Below are positions 17,897 through 26,452 of a DNA stretch of 64,000 bases, in pieces (position 1 is the stretch's first letter; the number at the start of each line of letters is the position of its first letter). Both the position numbers and the translations under genes were made by a program. The notes under the pieces were generated by a model. The model was not told the DNA's origin. It saw nothing but the letters and a program-made list of their open reading frames with translations, and did not search any database. Location of the stretch: assembly GCA_017473165.1 (NCBI GenBank), contig JAFUNA010000014.1:124001-188000 (forward strand), given 5' to 3'. The stretch comes from Clostridia bacterium (GTDB lineage: Bacteria > Bacillota > Clostridia > Oscillospirales > Acutalibacteraceae).

Positions 17897-18662
17897 TTTC
17901 TGTAATTCCTTTCGCTTTATTTTTCTTTGATTTTCTCATTTTTAAATAGTCAACCGATTTTTCAACCGCTGTCCACACTCCGTTGACCGAAAGCACGGAA
18001 ATTCCCGTAACAAACAGCAGAAGCATAATCGGAACAAGAAAGCCGGGTGAAAGCGGGTCATAAACGTTGCGACCCACTATGGTGAACGAAATCAGCTTCG
18101 GCAAGAATCCGATAAGGGAAAAAAGAATGAATTTACCGTAGCCGAAATCCATTGAACCGTAAATTCCCGATATGCTGTTAATCGGCATACAGGGTATCAT
18201 TCTGAAAGCAACCAGCAATGCGGAATTCACCTTGCCGTCACGTTCAATCAGATCTTTTATTGTGTCAACCTTTGAAATCATCTTCCACGCATTGCCCGCA
18301 CCGAAACGCTTTCCCCAGAAATAACGGATTGTCAGAATAACAACAAAGCCGATTATGTTTACGGGAATCGCAAAGTATATCGGAAGAACGATACCCGTGA
18401 GGAAGCAGACCGTTGAGGTTGCGTATATCGGAAAAATGCTTTTGACGGAAAAAAGAATCATTATTGCACCGATAAACTTCCACGTCTGGTCGATATGAAG
18501 AATTATATCCTCAAGCTCCGCAAGCTTTTGCCTTGCCTGTGCATACCACCACCAGAGCTGCTCATATTGCAGCGAGAACAAAAGCACCGCAACAGCAATC
18601 GAAAGTGCAATCAGTATCAGTCCGCCGAAAAGCATATATTTTTTTCGCTTTTGTCTTTTTTT
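17889..18662 (-). CDS. VTT-domain (TVP38/TMEM64 family) membrane protein
   Basis: A polytopic protein of about 257 residues. After a basic N-terminus and first helix (YMLFGGLILIALSIAVAVLLF), the VTT/SNARE-associated core carries PIYATSTVCFLTGIVLP and RMIPCMPINSISGIYG. DedA/TVP38 proteins act in lipid or undecaprenyl-phosphate translocation or membrane homeostasis; the role here is unknown. The start is taken as the TTG at 18662, which has GGTGAT just upstream; another TTG at 18683 lacks an SD. It overlaps galK by eight bases, an unusual pairing. Confidence 0.8.
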   Translation of the reverse strand, partial: KKRQKRKKYMLFGGLILIALSIAVAVLLFSLQYEQLWWWYAQARQKLAELEDIILHIDQTWKFIGAIMILFSVKSIFPIYATSTVCFLTGIVLPIYFAIPVNIIGFVVILTIRYFWGKRFGAGNAWKMISKVDTIKDLIERDGKVNSALLVAFRMIPCMPINSISGIYGSMDFGYGKFILFSLIGFLPKLISFTIVGRNVYDPLSPGFLVPIMLLLFVTGISVLSVNGVWTAVEKSVDYLKMRKSKKNKAKGITEND

Positions 18663-18709
18663 CAAGTCATCACCGCGATTCAAATATACACATTTTTATT
18701 TTTATGTAT

Positions 18710-18738
18710 ATTCTATAATATTATTAACGTCGGGTCAA
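18710..18738 (-). promoter_or_regulatory. Sigma-A promoter for the VTT-galK operon
   Basis: Minus strand TTGACC (18738-18733), 17 bases, TAGAAT (18715-18710), about 48 bases before the chosen start. Confidence 0.65.
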
Positions 18739-18781
18739 TAAGAAAACAAAATATTTTGATGTTTTATTTTCCGACTTTATA

Positions 18782-18790
18782 TGCTATAAT
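18782..18790 (+). promoter_or_regulatory. Extended -10 promoter for the hydroxyacid dehydrogenase operon
   Basis: TGCTATAAT is an exact extended -10 element, 31 bases before the ATG at 18821. No good -35 at 17 bases is visible. Confidence 0.55.
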
Positions 18791-18820
18791 AGTTCCATAC
18801 AGTTGAAAGGGTGATTTTTT

Positions 18821-19768
18821 ATGAAAATTTCCGTGCTTGACGGCTTCACAACAAATCCGGGTGACCTTTCATGGGATTGGCTCAAGGAATGCGGCGAATG
18901 CACGGTTTATGAGCGAACTCCCGCAGAGCTCATCGCCGAACGAACAAAGGACTGTGAAATCGTTATAACCAATAAAACTCCCCTTCGCAAAGAGCTTCTC
19001 AAAACTCTGCCGAAGCTTAAATATATCGGACTTTTAAGCACGGGATTTAATATAGTTGACTGGGAATACTGCAAGGAAAAAGGCATTCCCGTGTGTAACA
19101 TTCCGTCATACAGCACCTCTGCGGTTGCGCAGCTTGTTTTTGCCCTCATTCTTGAGCACACAAACGCCGTTGCAATTCACAGCAGCTCTGTGCATTCGGG
19201 CGAATGGGCGGCAAGCAAGGATTTCTGCTATTGGAAAACTCCGCTCACCGAGCTTGACGGCAAAACGCTGGGCATAATCGGCTTCGGAAAAATCGGAAAA
19301 GCCGTTGCAAAAATTGCTGCCGCCTTCGGCATGAAGGTTATTGCATCAACCAACCACCCTGCACCCTTCGAAAACGTTGAATTCTGCGGCAGAGATGAGC
19401 TGCTTTCAAAAAGCGATTTTGTTTCGATACACTGTCCGCTTACACCGCTGACAGAAGGAATGGTCAATGCGGATTTTCTTTCAAAAATGAAGCCCTCCGC
19501 TTTTCTTGTTAACACTTCAAGAGGTCAGGTTGTTGACGAAAACGCCCTTGCAGACGCCCTCAAAAGCGGCGTTATCGCAGGTGCGGGTCTTGACGTGATG
19601 ACCGTTGAGCCGCCCAAATCGGATAATCCCCTTTTCGGTCTTTCAAACTGCCTCATCACTCCGCACATCGCATGGGCAGGCTTTGAAACAAGAGAAAGAC
19701 TTATGAAAATCGCCAAGGAAAATGTTCTTGCTTTTCTTGACGGCAAGCCTCAAAATATCGTCTATTAA
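18821..19768 (+). CDS. D-2-hydroxyacid dehydrogenase
   Basis: A 315-residue NAD(P)-dependent oxidoreductase of the D-isomer-specific 2-hydroxyacid dehydrogenase family. The Rossmann motif is LGIIGFGKIGKAVAK near residue 150. The catalytic Arg lies in VNTSRGQVVDE, Glu in DVMTVEPPKSDNP and His in ITPHIAWAG. These match glycerate/hydroxypyruvate-type dehydrogenases; the exact substrate is uncertain. An extended -10 promoter and AAAGGGT SD stand upstream. The heptose-type kinase gene follows 15 bases after the stop, so it may feed or divert a sugar-acid intermediate, which is inference. Confidence 0.88.
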   Translation: MKISVLDGFTTNPGDLSWDWLKECGECTVYERTPAELIAERTKDCEIVITNKTPLRKELLKTLPKLKYIGLLSTGFNIVDWEYCKEKGIPVCNIPSYSTSAVAQLVFALILEHTNAVAIHSSSVHSGEWAASKDFCYWKTPLTELDGKTLGIIGFGKIGKAVAKIAAAFGMKVIASTNHPAPFENVEFCGRDELLSKSDFVSIHCPLTPLTEGMVNADFLSKMKPSAFLVNTSRGQVVDENALADALKSGVIAGAGLDVMTVEPPKSDNPLFGLSNCLITPHIAWAGFETRERLMKIAKENVLAFLDGKPQNIVY

Positions 19769-19783
19769 AGAAGGTCGTTTGAT

Positions 19784-20761
19784 TTGATTATTTCACGGAC
19801 TCCCGTCAGAATGTCTTTTTTCGGCGGCGGCACGGATTTTCCCGAATTTTTCAACGAATATTCGGGTGCGGTAATTTCCACAACATTTGATAAATACTGC
19901 CATGTAAATGTCCGTCACCTTCCCGAGCTTTTTGACTACAAATCCTATCTTGCCTATGCACAGATTGAAAAAGTTAATTCCGTTGAAGAAATAAAGCACC
20001 CTGCCATACGCAACGCAATGAAATGGCTCAATCTTGAACGCATAGCCCTCAATTATGATGCCGACCTTCCGTCAAAAACGGGACTCGGCACAAGCAGTGC
20101 TTTTTCTGTCGGACTTCTCAATGCTTTTTACACCATGCAGGGCGTTTCCAAAACAAAGCGTGAGCTTGCTGACGATGCAATTTATCTTGAACGCATCCTC
20201 TGCGAGGAGGACGGCGGAATTCAGGACCAGATTGCCGCATCCTTCGGCGGATTTAACCGCATCGATTTTTCCCGTGAGGGCTACACGGTAAAGCCTGTTG
20301 ATTTTTCGGATGAAAGAAAAAACGAGCTTAACGATAATCTTCTGCTTTTCTTCACGGGTCTTTCAAGGTTTTCATTCCAGATTCAGAAAACCACAAAAAA
20401 GATGCTCGGCAAACGCACGTCGGAGTTAATCAAAATCCGTGACATGGTTGACATTGCGGAAAAAATTCTCACCGATGAAAACCGTTCACTTGACGAATTC
20501 GGTGCTCTGCTCAACGAAACATGGCAGCTGAAAAGAAGCATAAGCAGCGAAATTTCAACCGATGCAATCGATTCCGTTTACATAAAAGCCATGAATGCGG
20601 GTGCACTCGGCGGCAAGCTTCTCGGTGCAGGCGGTGGCGGATGCCTTTTGTTCTATGTTCCAAGGGAAAAGCAGGAATCAGTCCGCAACGCACTCTCGGA
20701 TTTGCACGAGGTTAAATTCAGATTTGAAAATGAAGGCACAAAAATAATAAGTAACTATTGA
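19784..20761 (+). CDS. GHMP kinase, D-glycero-D-manno-heptose 7-phosphate kinase-like
   Basis: A 325-residue kinase starting at a TTG (MIISRTPVRMSFFGGGTDFP). The opening RTPVRMSFFGGGTD and ATP loop SKTGLGTSSAFSVGLLNAF (near residue 97) are typical of HddA-type kinases, which form heptose 1,7-bisphosphate, and of related sugar 1-kinases such as fucokinase-like enzymes. Motif 3 is KLLGAGGGGCLLFYVP near 280. An AAGG SD lies nine bases upstream. The adjacent guanylyltransferase and HAD phosphatase favour a role in activated heptose synthesis, but the sugar is not proven by sequence. It is second in a two-gene unit ended by a terminator. Confidence 0.85.
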   Translation: MIISRTPVRMSFFGGGTDFPEFFNEYSGAVISTTFDKYCHVNVRHLPELFDYKSYLAYAQIEKVNSVEEIKHPAIRNAMKWLNLERIALNYDADLPSKTGLGTSSAFSVGLLNAFYTMQGVSKTKRELADDAIYLERILCEEDGGIQDQIAASFGGFNRIDFSREGYTVKPVDFSDERKNELNDNLLLFFTGLSRFSFQIQKTTKKMLGKRTSELIKIRDMVDIAEKILTDENRSLDEFGALLNETWQLKRSISSEISTDAIDSVYIKAMNAGALGGKLLGAGGGGCLLFYVPREKQESVRNALSDLHEVKFRFENEGTKIISNY

Positions 20762-20766
20762 ATTTT

Positions 20767-20799
20767 GCCACGGTATTTCTTACCGTGGCTCTTGCTTTT
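20767..20799 (+). terminator. Terminator after the GHMP kinase gene
   Basis: Nine-bp perfect stem GCCACGGTA with TACCGTGGC, 5-base loop, then a T-rich tail. It separates the dehydrogenase-kinase unit from the cupin operon. Confidence 0.8.
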
Positions 20800-20800
20800 C

Positions 20801-20829
20801 TTGACATTCTCATTTTAATATGTTAACCT
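20801..20829 (+). promoter_or_regulatory. Candidate promoter for the cupin-nucleotidyltransferase-radical SAM operon
   Basis: TTGACA at 20801-20806, 17 bases, TAACCT at 20824-20829 with an extended TG. TATACT at 20829-20834 is an alternative -10 at poorer spacing. It is located just after the terminator. Confidence 0.5.
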
Positions 20830-20867
20830 ATACTTTGTGTAAATATTTTGTTGAACGGAGTAATCAC

Positions 20868-21233
20868 ATGATAAAAATTCTCACTCCCGACTTCGTTTTT
20901 GAGGACGAAAGAGGAACCCTTGTTCAGCTTGTTCATGAGGGCTACAATCAGATAAACGTTGTAACCTCAAAAGCAGGCGTTATCAGAGGGAATCATTGCC
21001 ACAGGCTTAACCGTGAGGGTTTTTATGTTGTTGAGGGCTCATTTACCGTCAACGTTCACAAAGGCAACGAAAAAGCAAGCCATACCTTCAAAAAAGGCGA
21101 TATGTTTCTTATCGAGCCCGAGGTTATGCACTCGTTCATTTATCTTGAGGACACAACTCTTATCGGCTTTTACGACAAAGGCGTTGAACTGCCCGACGGA
21201 ACAAAAGACATTATTCCGGAGGATAACGGCTGA
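20868..21233 (+). CDS. Cupin-domain sugar-modifying protein (WxcM/FdtA-like)
   Basis: A 121-residue single-cupin protein. The motif GVIRGNHCHRLNREGFYVVEG supplies the two cupin histidines and glutamate, and DMFLIEPEVMHSF gives the second motif. Length and pattern resemble sugar 3,4-ketoisomerase/WxcM-type or capsule-cluster cupins acting on nucleotide sugars. The ATG at 20868 (MIKILTPDF) with a CGGAG SD is preferred to an upstream codon at 20820 that lacks one. Its TGA overlaps the ATG of the nucleotidyltransferase gene by one base. Isomerase or epimerase function is inference. Confidence 0.75.
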   Translation: MIKILTPDFVFEDERGTLVQLVHEGYNQINVVTSKAGVIRGNHCHRLNREGFYVVEGSFTVNVHKGNEKASHTFKKGDMFLIEPEVMHSFIYLEDTTLIGFYDKGVELPDGTKDIIPEDNG

Positions 21234-22486
21234 TGGAAGCAATTGTTCTTGCAGGCGGCTTCGGAACAAGGCTCCGACCCTGCGTTGAAAATCTGCCAAA
21301 ACCCCTTGCTCCCGTTTGCGGCAGACCTTTTCTTTTGTATCTGCTCGATTATCTTTATGTCAACGGCGTGCACCGTACAATAATCTCAACAGGCTACATG
21401 GCAGACGAGGTTGTCAAGGCAGTCGGAAGCAAGCACAGAGGCATGGTCATTGACTATTGCCGTGAGGAAGCTCCGCTCGGTACAGGCGGCGGCATAAAAA
21501 AAGCTCTTTCAATGTGCAAAGACGATTTTGCGGTTGTTATCAACGGCGACACCTTCTTTGACGTTGACCTTTTTGAAATGAGAAAATTCCACCGCAGCAC
21601 AGGCTGCCCCGTAACCCTTGCAGCAAAGGAAATTCCCGATGTTTACCGCTCGGGCTGCATACGCACCGAAAACGGCAGGCTTACGGGCTTTTCAGAAAAA
21701 GGGATAACGGGTGCAGGCAAAATCAACGGCGGAATATATTTTATAAACAAAAACGCACTTGAAACCATATCCGAAGATAAGTTTTCTTTTGAAAAAACTG
21801 TTCTTGAAAGCGGAGTTTACGAAATCGGAGTTTTCGAAAGTGACGGTTATTTTATTGATATCGGCATTCCCGAAGCGTATAATCTTGCACAAACCGACTG
21901 CAACAAGCTGAAATCAACCCGAAAAAGAAGGGCGGTTTTCATTGACCGTGACGGCACGGTAAACAAAGACACCGTTCACCTTTTCCGCAAGGAGGATTTT
22001 GAGTTTCTGCCCGACGCAGACAAAGCGATTGCGGAAATAAAAAAATTTGATTATCTTGCCGTTGTTGTCACAAATCAGGCGGGAATTGCAAAAGGGCTTT
22101 ACTCCCCCGATGATGCCGATTCGCTTCATTCATACATTGATTCGCTTCTCAACGAAAAGCTTTCGGTTATTGCAGACGGCTATTATTACTGTCCGCATCA
22201 TCCCGATGCAGTTGTTGAAAAATACAAAAAAATCTGTTCCTGCCGCAAGCCGCAGCCGGGGCTTATTCTCCGTGCGGTTTCGGATTTTGCCGAAATCGGA
22301 ATTGAAATCGACCTTGAAAAATCATTTATGGTCGGCAACCGCAGCACCGATACCCTTGCAGGATTGAATGCAGGAATCAAAAACAGCATTCTTATCGGCT
22401 CCGACGAGCCTTTTAATGCCGAAACAGCTTCGGCTCACTACGAAAGTCTTTATGACTTTTCCCTAAAAATAAAGCAGGTGTTTTAG
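21233..22486 (+). CDS. Bifunctional sugar nucleotidyltransferase-HAD phosphatase (HddC-GmhB-like fusion)
   Basis: A 417-residue two-domain protein. Residues 1-222 are a sugar-phosphate nucleotidyltransferase: EAIVLAGGFGTRLRP, LPKPLAPVCGRPFL and the metal-binding INGDTFFDVD, as in D-glycero-alpha-D-manno-heptose 1-phosphate guanylyltransferase. Residues 228-417 are a GmhB-type HAD-IIIA phosphatase: FIDRDGTVN, VVVTNQAGIAKG, and the zinc loop CPHHPD...CSCRKPQPGL. The late metal-binding motif reads MVGNRSTD, with Asn where GmhB has Asp. Together the domains would dephosphorylate heptose 1,7-bisphosphate and then activate the 1-phosphate. It is coupled to the cupin upstream; the radical SAM gene starts one base after its stop. 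Confidence 0.87.
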   Translation: MEAIVLAGGFGTRLRPCVENLPKPLAPVCGRPFLLYLLDYLYVNGVHRTIISTGYMADEVVKAVGSKHRGMVIDYCREEAPLGTGGGIKKALSMCKDDFAVVINGDTFFDVDLFEMRKFHRSTGCPVTLAAKEIPDVYRSGCIRTENGRLTGFSEKGITGAGKINGGIYFINKNALETISEDKFSFEKTVLESGVYEIGVFESDGYFIDIGIPEAYNLAQTDCNKLKSTRKRRAVFIDRDGTVNKDTVHLFRKEDFEFLPDADKAIAEIKKFDYLAVVVTNQAGIAKGLYSPDDADSLHSYIDSLLNEKLSVIADGYYYCPHHPDAVVEKYKKICSCRKPQPGLILRAVSDFAEIGIEIDLEKSFMVGNRSTDTLAGLNAGIKNSILIGSDEPFNAETASAHYESLYDFSLKIKQVF

Positions 22487-22487
22487 T

Positions 22488-24398
22488 TTGAAAAATGTTT
22501 ACTTCATTCAGGTGGGTTTTGCCTTTGACAAATCCGTCTATCTGCCCTACGCAACGGGCACAATCGTTGCGTACTGCAAAAGCTTGCCTGAAATCACGGC
22601 TGAATATGCGTTCCCGGAAATTATTTTCCGCAGAGACGATGTTGACAATATCGTAAACAGCATGGTCAATCCTTATATCGCCGCATTTTCGACCTATGTA
22701 TGGAATGTTGAGTTCAACAAAGCTCTCGCCAAAGCCGTTAAAGAGAAGTTCCCTCAATGCAAAATCGTTTTCGGCGGTCACAGCGTTTCCGACCGCATGG
22801 AATTTCTCGACGAGGAATATATTGACATTCTCACCCTCGGTGAAGGTGAAGAAGTTACCGCAAACCTGCTTTTAACTTTCAAAAACAACGGCAGTCTTGC
22901 CGAATGCAAAGGAATTGCATTCAGAGATGATAACGGAAATAAAATTTTAACAGAGTCCAACTGTCCCGAAACCGTTGAGCACTACCCTTCACCCTATTTA
23001 ACAGGCGTTTTTGATTCAATAATCGAAAAAAATCCCGATACGATGTTTGACACAATCATCGAAACAAACAGAGGCTGCCCCTATAACTGTGCATACTGCG
23101 ACTGGAGCAATCACAAAAAGCTCCGTCTTTTCCCGATTGAAAAGGTCAGGGGCGAGCTGAAATGGCTCTCCGACCACAACATCGAATATTGTTTTTGTGC
23201 AGACTCGAATTTCGGAATGTTTGACCGTGATGTTGAAATTGCGGAATATATCGTTGAGCTTAACAAAAAAACCGGATTTCCGAAGGTTTTTCGTCCCTGC
23301 TACGAAAAAAACAGTGCAGAAAGAGTTTTCAACATTTCAAAAACGCTCAATTCCAGAGGTCTTGACAAGGGTGCAACAATGGCATATCAGACCCTCTGCG
23401 ACGAAGCACTGAAAAACATCAACCGAAAAAACCTCACAATGGAGCATTTTTCGGACCTTATGGCAAATTACACAAAGGCAAACATCCCCACCTATTCCGA
23501 GCTGATTCTCGGCTTGCCCGGCGAAACGGCGGAAAGCTTTTGTCAGGGTCTTTGCAAGCTTCTTCGTGCGGGTCAGCACAATTCAATAAGCGTTTACTAT
23601 TGCGAGCTGCTGCCCAACGCACCCATGTGCAAGCCCGAATATATGGAAAAATATAAAATTGAGTCCATGAAGGTGCAGTTTAACCATATCCACTCTGCGT
23701 GCGGCAAGAAGGATACCATTCCCGAATATTCATATCTTGTTCGCTCAACAAGCACAATGCCCCGTGACGCATGGGTTTATGCAAATCTCTTCTCAATCTG
23801 CCTTCAATGCTTTCACAGCCTCGGTCTGCTGCGATTCTTTGCAATCTACGCCTACCACGCAATGGGCGTTGATTATTATGACTTCTACAAGGGTCTGCTC
23901 GATTTCTGCCTTAACGATGACGGACTTATCGGAGAGCTTTTCAGAGAAATAAAGCGAAAGCTTGACGGCTCGCTCGAGGGCGAATGGAATCACAGCAATC
24001 CCGTTTTCGGAAACGTTACATGGTTTTTTGAGGAAGGTCTTTTCCTTGAAATTCTTTACAACTTCGGCGAGTTTGAAAAAATTATAGAAAAATTTGTCAA
24101 ACCCTTGGGCTACAACGAAAAAATTTATCCCCAGCTTCTTAAATTCCAGCTCAACGCAATCAAACGTCCGTTTGAAAACGGAAAAGAATTTGAATGCGAT
24201 TTCGACTTTCTTTCCTACTTCAGAAGCATGGGCTCAAACGAAAAAACCGAGCTTTCCGAGAAAAAAACAACCTATATTTTCAAGGCAAAAGAGCAATATG
24301 AGGAATGGCCTCGCTTTGCAAAGGAAATTGTATGGTACGGCAGACGTAAAGGTGCAACACTTTACACGAACGATTCAAGCATGATTGAAGTCAAATAA
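22488..24398 (+). CDS. B12-binding-type radical SAM protein, paralogue 1
   Basis: A 636-residue protein starting at TTG. Residues 1-130 form a cobalamin-binding-like Rossmann domain (IVFGGHSVSD, LTLGEGEE) without the DxHxxG cobalamin ligand motif. The radical SAM core begins near residue 190: ETNRGCPYNCAYCDWSN supplies Cys197, Cys201 and Cys204 for the [4Fe-4S] cluster. SELILGLPGETAESF is near the end of the barrel. A helical C-terminal half includes LGLLRFFAIYAYH and ends with IVWYGRRKGATLY, a motif shared with the two paralogues at 24473 and 27318. It directly follows the nucleotidyltransferase-phosphatase, implying a sugar or glycan substrate; reaction unknown. Confidence 0.85.
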   Translation: MKNVYFIQVGFAFDKSVYLPYATGTIVAYCKSLPEITAEYAFPEIIFRRDDVDNIVNSMVNPYIAAFSTYVWNVEFNKALAKAVKEKFPQCKIVFGGHSVSDRMEFLDEEYIDILTLGEGEEVTANLLLTFKNNGSLAECKGIAFRDDNGNKILTESNCPETVEHYPSPYLTGVFDSIIEKNPDTMFDTIIETNRGCPYNCAYCDWSNHKKLRLFPIEKVRGELKWLSDHNIEYCFCADSNFGMFDRDVEIAEYIVELNKKTGFPKVFRPCYEKNSAERVFNISKTLNSRGLDKGATMAYQTLCDEALKNINRKNLTMEHFSDLMANYTKANIPTYSELILGLPGETAESFCQGLCKLLRAGQHNSISVYYCELLPNAPMCKPEYMEKYKIESMKVQFNHIHSACGKKDTIPEYSYLVRSTSTMPRDAWVYANLFSICLQCFHSLGLLRFFAIYAYHAMGVDYYDFYKGLLDFCLNDDGLIGELFREIKRKLDGSLEGEWNHSNPVFGNVTWFFEEGLFLEILYNFGEFEKIIEKFVKPLGYNEKIYPQLLKFQLNAIKRPFENGKEFECDFDFLSYFRSMGSNEKTELSEKKTTYIFKAKEQYEEWPRFAKEIVWYGRRKGATLYTNDSSMIEVK

Positions 24399-24417
24399 CC
24401 GAAAACCTAATAATATC

Positions 24418-24449
24418 AAAAGGAGCTGCGTTTTTTGCAGCTCCTTTTT
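24418..24449. terminator. Bidirectional terminator between two convergent radical SAM genes
   Basis: Twelve-bp stem AAAAGGAGCTGC with GCAGCTCCTTTT, 7-base loop, T run on both strands. Confidence 0.92.
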
Positions 24450-24472
24450 GCGTACTGTAAAGCGGTTTGACT

Positions 24473-26389
24473 TTACATAATTTCAATTGTGTCCTTGTAT
24501 GAACGGCTTCCCATTTTGCCGTACCAGACAACTTTTCTGCCAAATTCCTCCCAGCTTTCGGCAGGGTCGCTGTCCGTCATGAGCAATTCGAAGCTGCCTT
24601 TGACAGGCGGCTCATATTCGTTGACGTAAATCTTCTTGAAATAGTTATAAAAATCAATTTCCGATTTGCATTTTACCTTCTTTTCGCAGGGCTTACGAAG
24701 CACCGCCTTCTGATAGAAGAAAAGCTGCGAAAGAACTTCTTTATCATCTATAACCGATGAAAGATACGGCATCATTTCCTCATAAAACAATTCAAGATTG
24801 CGGCAGAGATTGAGAAAAATGTATTCGTAGTTTTCCCACACAAGATTTCCCGTAAACGGCACGGTCAGTCTCGGATTTTCGCCTTTGGCAAGGCGTGCAA
24901 AATAATCCTTAACCGTTTCGAATATGCTGCAGGTAAAAGGCACATTACCGTTTTCAATATATTCTATAAGCCCCTCATAAAAGCTTCTGTAGCTCTTTTT
25001 CAGCTCATAATATGCATAAATCGCAAAGCAGCGAAGCAATCCGCAGCCGTGCATAGCCTGTGTGAATCCGCCGAATGCCGCACTTTTCTGCCACATTTCA
25101 CAGGGCATACTGTCGGTCTGCGTTATGATATCCGTTTTTTCGGGAATATAATAGGCATCTGCATCGCAATGATAGCGTACAATTTCCGAATTGGATGTTT
25201 TTATGCCGAATTTTTTCATGTAATCGGGCTGCCCGAGAATCGAATTGGGCAGCACAATGCAGTTATAAACCTCAAATATAAAGTGCTGACCGATTTCAAA
25301 CAGCTTGCAGATTCCGTCAACAAAGCTGTCATAGGTTTCGCCGGGCAAACCGAGAATAAGCTCGGAATAAACCTGAAGATTTTCTTCGTGATACACCCCG
25401 AAATCCTTTTGAAAATTCTCAAGGGACATATTCTTTCTGCCAATGTTTTCGAGCACAACAGGAGAAAGACTCTGGAGCGAAACGGTTGCCCCTGCCCTGT
25501 CGATTCCTTTGCGGTTAAAGCGTCTGACAATCTCAAGCACTCTTTCTCGGTTGCTTTTTGAGTAGTTTATACGCACACGCTCGGGGTAGCCGTATTTTTC
25601 CTTTGCTTCAACAAAAGCATCGGCTATCAGCAAATCATCGGGTCTTATGCCGAAATTTGCATCCGCACCCCATACAAATCTGATTTTGTTTCTGCCCATC
25701 CACTCAATTTCCGCAAAAACCTTATCGAGCGGGAAAAATCTTGTTTTTTCCTTAAGCAGACCCCAATCGCAATAGGCACAGCGGTTAGGGCATCCTCTGC
25801 TTGTTTCAATGATTGTGTTAAACTCAAGCTCGGGATATCTTTCAAGCAAGCCGTCAAACCAGCCGTCAAGATAGGGTGAAGCATAATCATCGCCGCAAAG
25901 AAACTTTTCTTCGCTCATAACGCAATTTCCGCCGTTTCTGTATGCAATGTTAGGCACGGCGGAAACATCCCCGTCAAGAGCTTCAAGCAAACTCCCGAAG
26001 GTTATTTCACCCTCACCAAAGCAAAGATAATCAACCTGCGGATTATTTTCAAGAAACGATGTGTTGTGCGGAATATTGTGACCGCCGAAAACGGTTACGC
26101 AGTCGGGGAACATTTTCTTTATTTCTGCCGCAAGTGCAAGATTATACTCCGTATTCCAGCAGTAGTTTGAAAACCCGACAACAGCAGGGCTTTCCATTTC
26201 CGCAACAACCTGCTCAATATTTTTTCTGATAAATATAAAATCCTTGAATTCGTAAAGAGAAGCTACCCGACTGCTTCGCCAGGCATTTGCAACTATAACT
26301 CCCGCCGTGTAGGGCAGGTAAACCACTTTTGAATCCTTGCCCGAGGAAACATCCGCCTGGACAAAATAAACATTGGCTTTTGCTGACAA
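24473..26389 (-). CDS. B12-binding-type radical SAM protein, paralogue 2
   Basis: A 638-residue protein from a TTG start with weak SD. The cobalamin-like domain shows VFGGHNIPHN and LCFGEGE, again without DxHxxG. The cluster-binding motif is ETSRGCPNRCAYCDWG, and SELILGLPGETYDSF follows. The C-terminal half shares GLLRCFAIYAYYE and ends in VVWYGKMGSRSY. It faces paralogue 1 across a shared terminator. It lies downstream of paralogue 3 and a membrane protein gene on the same strand, with a moderate hairpin at 26420-26443 before it. The TTG start is supported by alignment of its opening ANVYFVQAD with the other two N-termini. Function unknown. Confidence 0.85.
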   Translation of the reverse strand: MSAKANVYFVQADVSSGKDSKVVYLPYTAGVIVANAWRSSRVASLYEFKDFIFIRKNIEQVVAEMESPAVVGFSNYCWNTEYNLALAAEIKKMFPDCVTVFGGHNIPHNTSFLENNPQVDYLCFGEGEITFGSLLEALDGDVSAVPNIAYRNGGNCVMSEEKFLCGDDYASPYLDGWFDGLLERYPELEFNTIIETSRGCPNRCAYCDWGLLKEKTRFFPLDKVFAEIEWMGRNKIRFVWGADANFGIRPDDLLIADAFVEAKEKYGYPERVRINYSKSNRERVLEIVRRFNRKGIDRAGATVSLQSLSPVVLENIGRKNMSLENFQKDFGVYHEENLQVYSELILGLPGETYDSFVDGICKLFEIGQHFIFEVYNCIVLPNSILGQPDYMKKFGIKTSNSEIVRYHCDADAYYIPEKTDIITQTDSMPCEMWQKSAAFGGFTQAMHGCGLLRCFAIYAYYELKKSYRSFYEGLIEYIENGNVPFTCSIFETVKDYFARLAKGENPRLTVPFTGNLVWENYEYIFLNLCRNLELFYEEMMPYLSSVIDDKEVLSQLFFYQKAVLRKPCEKKVKCKSEIDFYNYFKKIYVNEYEPPVKGSFELLMTDSDPAESWEEFGRKVVWYGKMGSRSYKDTIEIM

Positions 26390-26419
26390 ACAATCACACG
26401 CTTTCTAAAAAGTTTACAA

Positions 26420-26443
26420 ACGGGTGTACTTTTGCACACCCGT
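26420..26443 (-). terminator. Moderate hairpin between the membrane protein and radical SAM paralogue 2
   Basis: Stem ACGGGTGT with ACACCCGT, 8-base loop, followed on the minus strand by a sparse T tract. It is possibly a partial terminator that lowers paralogue 2 expression relative to the genes upstream. Confidence 0.45.
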
Positions 26444-26452
26444 AATGCCGAT

